The position numbers were made by a program, and so were the translations under genes. A DNA stretch of 29,544 bases from a virus, in IMG/VR virus record IMGVR_UViG_3300043464_000913, positions 1-29,544 of that record. One strand, 5' to 3'. The notes beneath the pieces were generated by a model. It was not told the DNA's origin. It searched no databases and saw only the letters and a list, made by a program, of their open reading frames with translations. Of the stretch, positions 16,256-25,461 are shown one piece after another. The stretch's first letter is position 1. Every line of letters begins with the position of its first letter.

Positions 16256-16744
16256 TCAGTATTGCAGAACACAGTTGTCAAATCGAATAGTCAGGGTGAT
16301 TTCAACCTGATCAGAACCTTCATAGGTATGGTCGTTGAAGTTTGCTTCTTGACACCAAGCACCTTTGATGTCCCAGAGGCTAATAACAGTTCCAACTGGA
16401 TCAAGAGACTTCAGTTGGATGTCTCTTTTATAGAAATCAGCATAGCCAGAACGACCTGAGACAGATTCGTAACACAAGCGAAGCCACTCCATAACCTGTT
16501 GAGCACCAGCGGGAGCAATAGCATCATGCAAAGTAACACTCATTGTTCCGAACGTAGTTCGACCAGCAATGTAACGTGTGGTGTTGATCCATGGGATCGC
16601 CACTTCTTCTGTGGTAATTTGAGGGCGTGATGCCGACTTTACAAGAAAGGCATCAATGCCTTCAATTGCCAAAATAAACTGACGTTTAGCGATTGGTTGA
16701 AACTTCGTCGCCAACATGTCTTCTACGCCTAGAGTTGTTGCCAT
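16256..16744 (-). CDS. Tail tube protein (T4 gp19-like)
   Basis: Forms the inner tube of the contractile tail, through which DNA passes. The 162 residues contain the hallmarks of the gp19-type family: FILAIEGIDAFLVKSASRP (23-41), INTTRYIAGRTTFGTMSVTL, then APAGAQQVMEWLRLCYES, SGRSGYADFYKRDIQLKSLD and the C-terminal SLWDIKGAWCQEANFN and QVEITLTIRFDNC. Length is close to T4 gp19 (163). An AGGA element precedes the ATG by 8 bases. It comes after sheath and before chaperone and tape measure genes in transcription order, as expected for tail assembly. Confidence 0.93.
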   Translation of the reverse strand: MATTLGVEDMLATKFQPIAKRQFILAIEGIDAFLVKSASRPQITTEEVAIPWINTTRYIAGRTTFGTMSVTLHDAIAPAGAQQVMEWLRLCYESVSGRSGYADFYKRDIQLKSLDPVGTVISLWDIKGAWCQEANFNDHTYEGSDQVEITLTIRFDNCVLQY

Positions 16745-16775
16745 GTGATTATCCTATTTGATCTTAAGTATGCTG

Positions 16776-17171
16776 TTATAGCTTGTTTGCGATGGCTTCA
16801 AGGTTTGCTACCATCACTGAAAGCGAGCCATCTGGTATGTGAGAGAATTGAATTCGTGTAGAAATTCTCTTGGTTAGGTTTTGAACCTGACCAATCAAAA
16901 GTTTTCTATCATGAACCAACGCCTCATCCATTGTTCCGTATTGGCTGAGTAGGCTGTCAGCTTCCTCAACGTTCTTGATGGCTCTGGCAATCACTTCTGA
17001 GTCAGCACCAGCTTTCTGGGCTGATTTAAACTTGACACAGACTCCCATTAACAAAGATTCAACTTCTTGGATGTCCTGATCAGAGATCTGACTAGAAGAA
17101 TCCGAGTTGACTCCTGTTAGGCTTTCCCTGACAGCTTGTTCAATTATTCTTGCCAGATCTTCTCGCTGCAT
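16776..17171 (-). CDS. Small tagged helical protein, unknown function
   Basis: 131 residues from ATG 17171, MQREDLARIIEQAVRESL, chosen over a longer frame at 17189 because it starts 2 bases after the upstream stop and restores the shared tag (VRE then Ser, IIE then Gln). The rest is nearly all helix: DIQEVESLLMGVCVKFKSA, then EVIARAIKNVEEADSLLSQY and LLIGQVQNLTKRISTRI. No enzymatic motif is visible. It is translationally coupled to the 226-residue gene and precedes the tail tube gene by 31 bases. Perhaps a small virion-associated protein. Confidence 0.8.
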   Translation of the reverse strand: MQREDLARIIEQAVRESLTGVNSDSSSQISDQDIQEVESLLMGVCVKFKSAQKAGADSEVIARAIKNVEEADSLLSQYGTMDEALVHDRKLLIGQVQNLTKRISTRIQFSHIPDGSLSVMVANLEAIANKL

Positions 17172-17173
17172 CT

Positions 17174-17854
17174 TCAGACCCACTCCCAACCAAGTATATC
17201 AAGAATGCTCGATGCCAAACCTTGTGCTCTGTCTTCAATCTTCTCTTCGCTTCTTCCATAACGAACATGCCAAGAGTTGAGGGTTTTGTTAAGATAAGAG
17301 TGAGGGTTTTCGATCTCTTCATCATCAACTGTTTCTGGTAGCTCTTCTGGAGATGGAGCGTTCGAAAGAGCCGTGAGAACCTTATGCATACCAACACCAG
17401 TGTTCATGTCTGGGTTGCCTACGCCTGCCACTTCAAGTGCGTATGCAAAGGCAAGATAGTCACCACCTTTAAGGTCCATGTCCCAACCACCTTGTTCATC
17501 CAAAGCTGCTTGGAGTTCCTCTGGCGATGGAACATTGCCATAGGTAGAAGTACCACGCTTGGTCACATCACCGTCTGACAAGCCTTCTTGAGCGTAACCT
17601 GATGCTTCTTTCAAAGCCATTCTCAGGGCTTTGCGAACACCTTCGGCAAGTTGTGATCGAGTGATCTTCTTTGCCTTCTTGATTTCCTTGTTGGCTTCCT
17701 TCTTGGAGTTTTCATCCTTCAGGTGTTTTTTACCAACACGGTCAAAGTTATCTGACTTGTCTGTTGACTTTCCTTTACCTTCAACAAGGGCAGACTCAAT
17801 ACCCTTTTTTACGGCTTCGGCAATAAAACTTTCAAATGTTTTTATGTTGTTCAT
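17174..17854 (-). CDS. Protein with T4-like capsid-targeting N-terminus, unknown function
   Basis: 226 residues starting MNNIKTFESFIAEAVKKG. Residues 5-14 (KTFESFIAEA) closely match the T4 internal-protein capsid-targeting sequence MKTYQEFIAEA, including the IAE/A cleavage site. A very Lys-rich segment follows (30-64), then a second copy of the helix motif, ITRSQLAEGVRKALRMALKEA (64-84, counted as a motif, not a start). The C-terminal half has two short repeats around NxPSPEEL (108-114 and 166-172), each followed by an acidic stretch. AGG is well spaced before the ATG. The gene sits 21 bases after the first sheath gene. A packaged internal head protein is the best inference. Confidence 0.85.
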   Translation of the reverse strand: MNNIKTFESFIAEAVKKGIESALVEGKGKSTDKSDNFDRVGKKHLKDENSKKEANKEIKKAKKITRSQLAEGVRKALRMALKEASGYAQEGLSDGDVTKRGTSTYGNVPSPEELQAALDEQGGWDMDLKGGDYLAFAYALEVAGVGNPDMNTGVGMHKVLTALSNAPSPEELPETVDDEEIENPHSYLNKTLNSWHVRYGRSEEKIEDRAQGLASSILDILGWEWV

Positions 17855-17875
17855 TTTCTACCTATTTGTGGTTAA

Positions 17876-20863
17876 TTAGCCCTGGATGAAGTTCCCACGA
17901 TTTGTAAGCGTGAAATCAATAGACAAAAACTCAAGTGTCTTGGTTGGAACAAGGAAGATCTTTCCTCTGATGATCTTGTTCTCGATGTCTGCTTGGGTTG
18001 TTGTTGTTGTGTCAATGACAACCTTGAAGTTGTCAATTCCACGTTTATCTTGCACGTCTTTAAAGATTGGGTTTACCAACTGGGAGAACCTTGCAAGAGT
18101 TGCTTCCTTGTTCTGATCAAACAGAATCCTGTTTGCAACTTGACGAACTTGACGACGCAGCGAGATAAGAAGTCTACGAACGTTGACTCGATCCAATGAA
18201 GATTGACGAGCAAGAACAGTCTTCTGACCCCAGACAACTGGACCCGTGCTGCCAGCAAAGCTGACAATTGGGTTGATGTTCACAGAATACAAAGCGTCCA
18301 TGTTTGGCTTTGTCAAACGAACAACTGGTTCGTTTGTGGTGTCCAATGCGCCTCTTGTGAAACCGGCTGGAGCGTTCCAAGGGAATGCAACAGCGTCGTT
18401 CTTACTGAAAGCTCCAAGCACAGCAACCGTAGGAGGAACTCTGACAACAGAGCGGTTGGTTGCATCTCTCAAAGTCACATCAGGGAAGTATGCTGCACCG
18501 AAACTGCTGTTAACTCCACGGCTAGCGAAGTCAGTTGCAGTAAAGCCAACACTGATGTTTTGAGTGTTAGTCGTAACAAGCAAGTTGTTAACGTCTCTCT
18601 CTTCAATGTCAAACAAGAACAAAGCGTCGAAACGATTCTCGGTTGTACGCAATGCTGTGTCGGTAACAAAACGGTGGCGAATGCCTGGGATTGCCAGAAG
18701 TTGAATGTCAATTTCTGACGTGTCACCCATCAAAGCCAGTGCTTTGGTGTAAGCCGAGACTGTTGGACCAGAAGAAAGACCTCTATCGGTGTAGTTCATC
18801 TCTTCCACAATGGCTTTGTTGGTCAACTGTGCTGTATCAGCATTGAAGATCCTTGTGCCATCGAATCCACCTTGAAGGTAAACAGTAAACTTTGCTACTG
18901 CTCTTGCCGAAGGATCTGTGAGATCTTCCACCTTGAAAGCTCTGGTGCGAGCAACAGAGTCAAGCGGAATAACTCCACTCCTAACATAAGTCCAAGCATC
19001 CAAGTTTGTTACGTCAGCCAACTCGCTTGTTGAGTTGTAAACAACTTCAATGTTTTCAAGCGAGAAGTAGTTGTTGCAGAATCTATCCGCATCAACAATT
19101 CCGTTTTGTGCTGTATCAACAGCACCTTCATTGGCAGAAACAATTGGGTTCATCCACTCGGTGTGATATGAACCAAAGTATTTCGACAAAGACTTGATTG
19201 TGTCGTTTGGAACATAGCTTGAGTTTGGATCTGTTGCAGATTCCTGACGCTCAAACTGAACACCCCAATACAAAGACTTGTCAGTCGAGGTTGTAGTAGA
19301 TGTTCCTCTGGTCAAACTAAGTCTGAATGGAACAGGAGGCTGAACCATTCTTTGTGCAGGATTGGTGATAGACCAAGTGTTGCTATCCGAGAATGAAGGC
19401 ATTGGAGCAGAACCAGATGTCATCAAGTGAGGGAAACCACGGCATCCCAGTGGAAGAGCAGACTGTGGCGTTTCACCATTCAAAACATCGTCTGACAGAA
19501 CAACGCGAATATATCTGCTACGAACAGGGTAGTTGCCTGTTGTGGTGAGCTTCTGCTTGCCAGTGGTTGCATCAAAGTTGAAAAACACTCTCGTGTCACC
19601 AATGATGTTTCCAATGAACCTTGGGTTTGATGGATCAAGAGACAAACCTCTCCACTGCTCCAAGACAACCTTGTTGTTGTCATTGTCGTTGAAGTCTCTA
19701 ACCAACAAGTCGAACGTACCAAACTCGGTGGTGTCTGTGTTGGATGGCTGGATGTTCTCGATGCTGATCTTCAGCTTTGTGTTTGGTTCTTCACCATCAC
19801 TAAGAGCATAAACCTGGAACAAGTTGACAGGGCGACCACCGAACTTCTGAGAAGTAAACCAAGGTGTTTTTGCGGTTTGGAATCTGTCTTCAAAACCTTC
19901 AAAGTTTGGAGCATATGCACTACCAGAGTTCCAAGCCTGACTACCAGTGAGCAAGAATGCAACCTTCTCACGAGGTCCAGGTGAAACTGCGGAAGCAGAG
20001 GTTGTCAGAACACCCGCACCAGTAACAACTGCCAAAGCAGGATGAATGTCATATTGCGAGTAAAGAACATATCCAGCATTCTCCAACTTCAAAGGATCTT
20101 TGTTGAAGATCTTTCCAAAGTAGTTTGGAGCACTTACGTCAAAGGACGCAGTTAGAACGTTTGTGTAAGAAGAGTCGGCTCCGTTCCAGCCGTTCAAAAA
20201 CATGACAAACTCTTGCAAACCGCTACCAAGATAGACGGAACCCGTTACAGCACCAGTTCTCGTGGCAGATGAAGAAAGTGTGCTTGGTGCTGTGCTTGGT
20301 GCTGTGGAGCTTGAAAGAGTCAAAACAACTCCCGAAGCTGCCATCAACACGCCACGAAGAACCATCTGACCAGAAGAGGAAAGACCAGCCCCAGAAAAGA
20401 TTTCTGAGTTTGTTGATTGAGACATGTAAGTTGCAAGGAAGTAAGACCTTCCAAGCTCTCCACCAGCAACCGCATAGCGATTGTTGCCAAGGTTGCCAGA
20501 AAGAGTGCTTTGTGGTTGACGGTCACCCGCTACAAAACCAGCATACTGCACTTTGCCCTTGTTGTTCCCGGTTGATGTTCTCTGAGTACCATCACCAACA
20601 CCCAAGACTCTAAGAAACGTAACTGCCTGAGCATTACGAAGCCACTCAGCAACAGCCAGAGGTGCATTCTTGTAAATGCTTGATGGAGCACCAAACTTTA
20701 CGTTGAAGTCGCTTGTGGTTGGTAGTGTAAGTGGAACAAAGGCTGGCCCTTTAGGTGATGTTCCGATGATACCCGCTGGGATACCTACTGGTTCAATGGA
20801 AGTTGGCCCAGTAAGATCTATCTCTCTTGTGGTAACTCCTGCGCTTGCAAATCCTTGTGCCAT
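17876..20863 (-). CDS. Tail sheath protein, copy 1 (gp18-like, 995 residues)
   Basis: Forms the contractile sheath around the tail tube. The N-terminus REIDLTGPTSIEPVGIPAG, IGTSPKGPAFVPLTLP and DFNVKFG are sheath hallmarks. The C-terminal part (about 800-995) has the strongly conserved order FPWNAPAGFTRGALD, YSVNINPIVSFAG, VWGQKTVL, SLDRVNVRRLLISLRRQVR and FLVPTKTLEFLSIDFTLTN. At 995 residues it is much longer than T4 gp18 (659), with the extra length in the middle, probably surface domains. GGAAGG at good spacing precedes the ATG. The gene upstream in transcription order is a diverged second sheath, so the tail may use both. Confidence 0.95.
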   Translation of the reverse strand: MAQGFASAGVTTREIDLTGPTSIEPVGIPAGIIGTSPKGPAFVPLTLPTTSDFNVKFGAPSSIYKNAPLAVAEWLRNAQAVTFLRVLGVGDGTQRTSTGNNKGKVQYAGFVAGDRQPQSTLSGNLGNNRYAVAGGELGRSYFLATYMSQSTNSEIFSGAGLSSSGQMVLRGVLMAASGVVLTLSSSTAPSTAPSTLSSSATRTGAVTGSVYLGSGLQEFVMFLNGWNGADSSYTNVLTASFDVSAPNYFGKIFNKDPLKLENAGYVLYSQYDIHPALAVVTGAGVLTTSASAVSPGPREKVAFLLTGSQAWNSGSAYAPNFEGFEDRFQTAKTPWFTSQKFGGRPVNLFQVYALSDGEEPNTKLKISIENIQPSNTDTTEFGTFDLLVRDFNDNDNNKVVLEQWRGLSLDPSNPRFIGNIIGDTRVFFNFDATTGKQKLTTTGNYPVRSRYIRVVLSDDVLNGETPQSALPLGCRGFPHLMTSGSAPMPSFSDSNTWSITNPAQRMVQPPVPFRLSLTRGTSTTTSTDKSLYWGVQFERQESATDPNSSYVPNDTIKSLSKYFGSYHTEWMNPIVSANEGAVDTAQNGIVDADRFCNNYFSLENIEVVYNSTSELADVTNLDAWTYVRSGVIPLDSVARTRAFKVEDLTDPSARAVAKFTVYLQGGFDGTRIFNADTAQLTNKAIVEEMNYTDRGLSSGPTVSAYTKALALMGDTSEIDIQLLAIPGIRHRFVTDTALRTTENRFDALFLFDIEERDVNNLLVTTNTQNISVGFTATDFASRGVNSSFGAAYFPDVTLRDATNRSVVRVPPTVAVLGAFSKNDAVAFPWNAPAGFTRGALDTTNEPVVRLTKPNMDALYSVNINPIVSFAGSTGPVVWGQKTVLARQSSLDRVNVRRLLISLRRQVRQVANRILFDQNKEATLARFSQLVNPIFKDVQDKRGIDNFKVVIDTTTTTQADIENKIIRGKIFLVPTKTLEFLSIDFTLTNRGNFIQG

Positions 20864-20879
20864 TTTTAAACCTTCCTAT

Positions 20880-20906
20880 AAGGGCTATACGGTAAGTATA
20901 GCCCTT
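20880..20906 (-). promoter_or_regulatory. Perfect 11-bp hairpin in the leader of sheath copy 1
   Basis: Arms aagggctatac (20880-20890) and gtatagccctt (20896-20906) with a 5-base loop, 17 bases upstream of the sheath 1 ATG. The ribosome binding site lies just outside the stem on the minus strand. No U-run follows, so a standard intrinsic terminator is unlikely; message processing, stability or an attenuator role is possible. Confidence 0.7.
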
Positions 20907-21004
20907 CAAACCAATTGTAATTATTGCTGAACAATAAGGGTCCACTCGCAAATTTGTTGATAGGTTTCATTGAATGGTTTTCTCAAGTTACCCATGAGAG
21001 TTCA

Positions 21005-21031
21005 CACCACTCTCACTTGATGAGAGTGGTG
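21005..21031 (-). terminator. Perfect 11-bp hairpin after sheath copy 2
   Basis: Arms caccactctca (21005-21015) and tgagagtggtg (21021-21031) with a 5-base loop, 13 bases after the sheath 2 stop. It is G/C-rich and well placed for an end-of-gene structure, but no U-run follows on the minus strand, so it may instead protect the 3' end of the sheath 2 message or reduce readthrough partially. Confidence 0.5.
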
Positions 21032-21044
21032 GAGCCTTTCCAAA

Positions 21045-24000
21045 TCACACGAACTGGACACCACTGTTTGTGATGATGAAGTCGATTGCGATTGTTTCCG
21101 CAGATCTTGTTGGGACAAGGGAGATCTGCACATTCATGCGGTTTGCGTTGCTGTCTTCTTCGGTGTTGTTGGTGTCATCACAGATAACATCAAACTGCTC
21201 AAGACCAGCTTTGGTTTGAACACTTCCAAGAACAGAAGAGAAACGCTTAACAACGTCGCTTCGTGTGTCAGATGTGACTTGTTCAAAGATCACTCGGTTG
21301 CCGATCTCAACAATCACACGCTTGACTTCCAAGATCATTCTCTTTACGTTGATCGAGCTCAAAGCACTCTTTGCTTGTTGCAAAGTGTTCTGAGACATGA
21401 TCACATAACCCTCTCTTGGGAACTTAACGATTGGGTTGAGTTTAACCTCAGTCAGTCTATCTCTCTCTGGCTGGTTGATACGAACCTGGGAGAGCGTGAC
21501 GAAGTTCAGAGCAGCCCTGTTAAAGCCCGCTGGAGCAAACCAAGGGTACGCAACCCTGTCGTTGTAACCAAGCGCCGCCAAAGCCCCCACAGAGGCAGGA
21601 ACAGTCACCTTGCGGTTGTTCGCTGTGTCGTTGATGACAATGTTTGGGAAGTAAGGTGCAACAGAGTTGTTGTCAATCACCCTTGACTCAAAGTTGTCAG
21701 CAGTTGTAAGCACATCAATGAACCTGTTGGTGTCTGTGTCAAAAACACGAACTCCGTTAAAGTCATAGTAAGGAACATCCATGATATACATGGACAGTGA
21801 GTGTTCCTTGGTTTGAGCAGAAGCAAAGTCAGTCACAAACGAATCTCTGATACCAGGGATTGCCAACAGGTTGTGTTGAGACAGCAATGGATCTGTGATG
21901 ATCTTCACGGCTGTTTGGTAAGAGAAGATAGCGTTGTTAGACTTTCCTACACCACTCTGGTTGGTTGAGAACCCTGGGCTTGTGTAAGAACCATTTGCTC
22001 CTCCACCTGTTTCAGTAGAAGATGCCTTGTCGTTCAGCTTTGAAGCATTCTTGTCAAGAATGTTCACGCCATCATATCCACCGTACAGAACGGTTGTGAA
22101 CTTGGCGTAGTCTGAGAATCTGTTGAACACAGAAGCCGTGGTGCCCTTCATCAACAAAGTTGCCAAAGTAACACGAGAAGTACCGTTGTCAGAAACACGA
22201 TAGTCAGTTGGATCAACAGCACCATTTCTGATGTAGGCAGTTTCTCTCATGTGGGCATCTGCCGATGCTGTCACATCAGCAATTGTTGTGTTGCTAAGAG
22301 CAACCTTTGCCAAGGTGAACTTGTTGTTGGAGAACGTGTCAACGCTTGAACCAGTCACAAGAACATCCAACAAGGACAATCCTTGGAACTTAGTCAAAGA
22401 ACTAACCAACGGGTTGATCTCGTTCGAGACGTTTGAGTTCAGAACGTTTGTGTTTCTTTCGGTTTTCACACCCCAGAAGAATCTGGTGTCAACAATTTCA
22501 TTTGCACCAGGAGCACCCTCAAGAATTGCCGTGGTAGAAACTTCACCTCTAGTGACCTTAAAACGATAAGGAAGTGGAGGAATGATGGCTCCAAGCATCA
22601 ATGGATCAACTCCCGAACCAAACGAACCCGATGCACCAAATCTCGTAAGAGAAGTTCCAGGTCCGAAGTCGGTCAAGTATGGGTTTGTGTTCAAAAACTC
22701 AAAACCTCTGAAGCCAAACGGAAGAGCATTCTCTGGAAGAACTTTGCGCTCCACTTGCTCATCCATCACAACACGGATATACTTCGACTTGTTTGGGTTG
22801 TTACCAGACTTAACCAATCTACGATCATCTGGATCTACAACATCAAACAAGAAAGACACCTTTGTGTCTCCAATGACTTTGGCAACATAGTTGTCGCTGT
22901 CTGGGTCCAGTGTAAGGTTGTTGAACTGCTCAATGATTCTTGGCTCAACATCTGTGTCTGCGAAATCACGAACAATCAAAGAGAATGTTCCGTATTGATT
23001 TCTTGGGTTGGTTGAAGCCAAAACGTTAGCAATGCTTACCTTGATCTTGTTGTTGGCATAGGCACCGTCATCCAGCGACTCAACGTAGAACAAGTTGTAT
23101 TCCGTCAAACCAAAAGGCTGAGAGATGAACCAAGGTGTTCTTGGTGTCTTGAACCTTGTGTCAAACCTTCCAAACGCATCTCTTAGAGTCAAGGACGTGT
23201 CGCCAGAAGTGGTAGAAGTTGCTGAGCTGCCAGAAAGAATTCCAACAAAGTCAACATAGCTTCCAGAGCTATCAACAACACGAGCTATTTCGTTGTCAAC
23301 TGCAAAGTCACAGTAAAGCAAGTGCTTCTCTGTTTCGAACTTGTCTGGATCTGTGTTCAAGATCTTACCAACATAATCGTTGTCAGATGGGTTCAAGGAA
23401 GCAGTGAGAATACGCAGACCAGCATATCCGTCTGTGGTTGCAAACGAAGAACCAGCAGATGAAGAGATGACAAGCTTGAACTTACCAGAAGTAGGATTGG
23501 TTGCACTTTGATCAATAGCCGCAAAGTCGTCGATCAAACTTCCAAAGGTTTCGGAAGCAGACATCACCATCACTCTTGTGTCGTAAGCAGAAAACAACAT
23601 TCCACGAACAAGATAAGTGTCTGTTGCACTTCCGTTCTGGAAAAAGCTGTTGTTGTCAGTGAACATTGGCATTCCATAGACTTCAGTTCCAGTAACAACA
23701 TGTTTTGCTACCAAGAACTGCACTGAACCCTGATATCTGCGATCAGTGCCAGGAAGAACTGCGGAACCAGAGATCTTGAAACCTGCATTGACAACCCTAC
23801 CAGTTGTTCTGGTGTCGTCCATGTGTGTCTGAGTGGTGTTTGCACCAGCACCCAAGACTTTCAAGAAGGTGCAAGCAAACCTGTTGTCAAGCCACTTCTC
23901 AACTGCGTATGGAGCAGCCATCTTGGTGTTCAGTGATCCAAACTTTGTTTGAAAATCAGAGAACGACCCAAGAGTTACAGGAACAAAGGCTGGTCCTTTT

Positions 24001-24110
24001 GGAGAAGTGCCAATAACGGCTGCGGGTATTCCAGATGGTTCTACTACACGAGCCGAGAGGTCAATCTCACGGTCGAAGAAGCCTGGGCTTTTGAATGTTT
24101 GATCTGCCAT
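21045..24110 (-). CDS. Tail sheath protein, copy 2 (gp18-like, 1021 residues)
   Basis: A diverged paralogue of the adjacent sheath gene. The ATG at 24110 (MADQTFKSPGFFDREIDL) is chosen over a frame opening at 24158 because GAGGAA lies 6 bases upstream and the N-terminus then aligns with copy 1 (REIDL, EPSGIPAAVIGTSPKGPAFV). C-terminal blocks match: AYPWFAPAGFNRAALN, VKLNPIVKFP, SSINVKRMILEVKRVIVEIG, RVIFEQ and ISLVPTRSAETIAIDFIITN. Central regions differ widely. The 119-base gap upstream has a TAAATA-containing element (CGTAAATA, 24227-24234) that could be a weak late promoter. Both copies are long and intact, suggesting each is used. Confidence 0.95.
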   Translation of the reverse strand: MADQTFKSPGFFDREIDLSARVVEPSGIPAAVIGTSPKGPAFVPVTLGSFSDFQTKFGSLNTKMAAPYAVEKWLDNRFACTFLKVLGAGANTTQTHMDDTRTTGRVVNAGFKISGSAVLPGTDRRYQGSVQFLVAKHVVTGTEVYGMPMFTDNNSFFQNGSATDTYLVRGMLFSAYDTRVMVMSASETFGSLIDDFAAIDQSATNPTSGKFKLVISSSAGSSFATTDGYAGLRILTASLNPSDNDYVGKILNTDPDKFETEKHLLYCDFAVDNEIARVVDSSGSYVDFVGILSGSSATSTTSGDTSLTLRDAFGRFDTRFKTPRTPWFISQPFGLTEYNLFYVESLDDGAYANNKIKVSIANVLASTNPRNQYGTFSLIVRDFADTDVEPRIIEQFNNLTLDPDSDNYVAKVIGDTKVSFLFDVVDPDDRRLVKSGNNPNKSKYIRVVMDEQVERKVLPENALPFGFRGFEFLNTNPYLTDFGPGTSLTRFGASGSFGSGVDPLMLGAIIPPLPYRFKVTRGEVSTTAILEGAPGANEIVDTRFFWGVKTERNTNVLNSNVSNEINPLVSSLTKFQGLSLLDVLVTGSSVDTFSNNKFTLAKVALSNTTIADVTASADAHMRETAYIRNGAVDPTDYRVSDNGTSRVTLATLLMKGTTASVFNRFSDYAKFTTVLYGGYDGVNILDKNASKLNDKASSTETGGGANGSYTSPGFSTNQSGVGKSNNAIFSYQTAVKIITDPLLSQHNLLAIPGIRDSFVTDFASAQTKEHSLSMYIMDVPYYDFNGVRVFDTDTNRFIDVLTTADNFESRVIDNNSVAPYFPNIVINDTANNRKVTVPASVGALAALGYNDRVAYPWFAPAGFNRAALNFVTLSQVRINQPERDRLTEVKLNPIVKFPREGYVIMSQNTLQQAKSALSSINVKRMILEVKRVIVEIGNRVIFEQVTSDTRSDVVKRFSSVLGSVQTKAGLEQFDVICDDTNNTEEDSNANRMNVQISLVPTRSAETIAIDFIITNSGVQFV

Positions 24111-24229
24111 TTCTGTTCCTCGTAGATTGCAGGATGCTGTTGGTTGGTCAGCAATCAACTACCAATTTTGTCTTGGATAATTATGGTCCTATAGAGGCGA
24201 TTCCCTGGAAGACTCTTCTTCCGCTATAT

Positions 24230-25450
24230 TTACGAGCTTTTAATGGCTGTGATGAACTCTTCCAAAGAATGAAACCCGGAAGCGTAATAAACTGTCTCGC
24301 CTTGTTTTTGATTCGTTTCAAGTATTTTAGCAAACTTGTTTTCCGACTTGTTGGTAACTGGGTTGAACACTGTTTTTTGAACCAAGAGTCTTTGATTGGT
24401 TGTTGGTGTTTGAGCAGTTGACAAGTCTGATTCAATGTCTGTTAAAGAAAACCCAGGATTCACATCATGGTGTGGTCCTTGAGGAACAACGATGGTTCCT
24501 GGTGGTTCTTCAAGAGTAAAGGCAATGTCGGTTGCTGATATTGTTCTTCTTACTGGCACTGGCAAACCAGCACCACTAGAAGCAAGGATGAAAGCTTTCA
24601 CGGTCAGTTGGAACGTGTAACGTATCACACGTTTTTCCTCAGTGAATTCATCAAAGTTGTCGGAAGAGCCAATCTCATCAGCAATGGTTGCTATGAACCA
24701 ATAACCTTTGGGTGTGTTTAACCTGAACATCTTGCCTTGTGGCAGTTGTGCAGTAAGCAAGCTGGTTATCAAGTAGTTCATGTGAAGAGTGTGAACTGTC
24801 CAGAATGTCACTTCGTAAGTTGCAGTGTAGAACTGTGGCTGTGGGATGGAGATGATCTCCCAGACGTTGTTTCCAAGCTTGGAATCCAACAACGAACCCT
24901 GAGCAACACCAAGGTCTTTGTTCGGTCCTGAACTGCCTTGTGGCCTTGTAGAAGAAGCATTGCCAGGGTTCAGGTTGTCAATAGCCAGTTTGTTCAACAA
25001 GCTCTGATAGTCTCTGTCTTGAGATGACAAACGCCTCTTGATAACAATGTCTCCAGAGAACTGGTTCATTCCCCTGCTTGTGAGGTCTTCTGGGGATTGG
25101 GTGATAGACTTTCTTCTGATTGATATTGCTGGCAACATCAACTGCTTGCTCTTATCTCTTGGTGGTCTTAGCTTCTTGATCAAAGCAAACCTCTCACCAA
25201 CTGGGAAGATCACATATGGCTTGTTGATGTTAAGAGGACCATTCTCACCATCAGGAATAACAGTGTTCCTGAAGCCAATCTGTTTATCAAACAAGTTGTA
25301 AAGACTGATATCCACATCTTCGATATCACATGATGGAATCGTGTAATCTGTTGGACTTGATCCTTCATAACCTGAAGACAGGTGATCTACAGGATTTCGT
25401 TCGTCCCTTTCAATGTCAAACCTTGTGCTGTTTTTGGTTTCATCACTCAT
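24230..25450 (-). CDS. Tail completion/sheath stabiliser protein, T4 gp15-like
   Basis: 406 residues. The middle (about 208-300) matches the T4 gp15 pattern: YEVTFWTVHTLHMNYLITSL corresponds to the gp15 YELSIFT block, and IADEIGSSDNFDEFTEEKRV with IRYTFQLTVKAFIL corresponds to its GDNLSRRRIEWSLTFEV block. gp15 caps the finished tail and holds the last sheath ring, forming the joint to the neck. The protein is longer than T4 gp15 (272) with a Pro-rich C-terminal tail. AGGGG precedes the ATG by 7 bases. Location between neck genes and sheath agrees. Homology is from remembered T4 sequence, not a search. Confidence 0.78.
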   Translation of the reverse strand: MSDETKNSTRFDIERDERNPVDHLSSGYEGSSPTDYTIPSCDIEDVDISLYNLFDKQIGFRNTVIPDGENGPLNINKPYVIFPVGERFALIKKLRPPRDKSKQLMLPAISIRRKSITQSPEDLTSRGMNQFSGDIVIKRRLSSQDRDYQSLLNKLAIDNLNPGNASSTRPQGSSGPNKDLGVAQGSLLDSKLGNNVWEIISIPQPQFYTATYEVTFWTVHTLHMNYLITSLLTAQLPQGKMFRLNTPKGYWFIATIADEIGSSDNFDEFTEEKRVIRYTFQLTVKAFILASSGAGLPVPVRRTISATDIAFTLEEPPGTIVVPQGPHHDVNPGFSLTDIESDLSTAQTPTTNQRLLVQKTVFNPVTNKSENKFAKILETNQKQGETVYYASGFHSLEEFITAIKSS

Positions 25451-25461
25451 TACTTAACCCC

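Noticed and set aside
18203-18718. A 171-codon plus-strand open frame
   Set aside because: Antisense shadow of the conserved C-terminal sheath domain; Cys/Ser/Asn-rich and unlike a real protein.
21216-21686. A 156-codon plus-strand open frame
   Set aside because: Antisense to the conserved end of sheath copy 2; no ribosome site or recognisable motif.
24207-24222. A 6-bp hairpin after the gp15-like gene as a terminator
   Set aside because: Short stem, no U-run, and stems of this size are frequent by chance.
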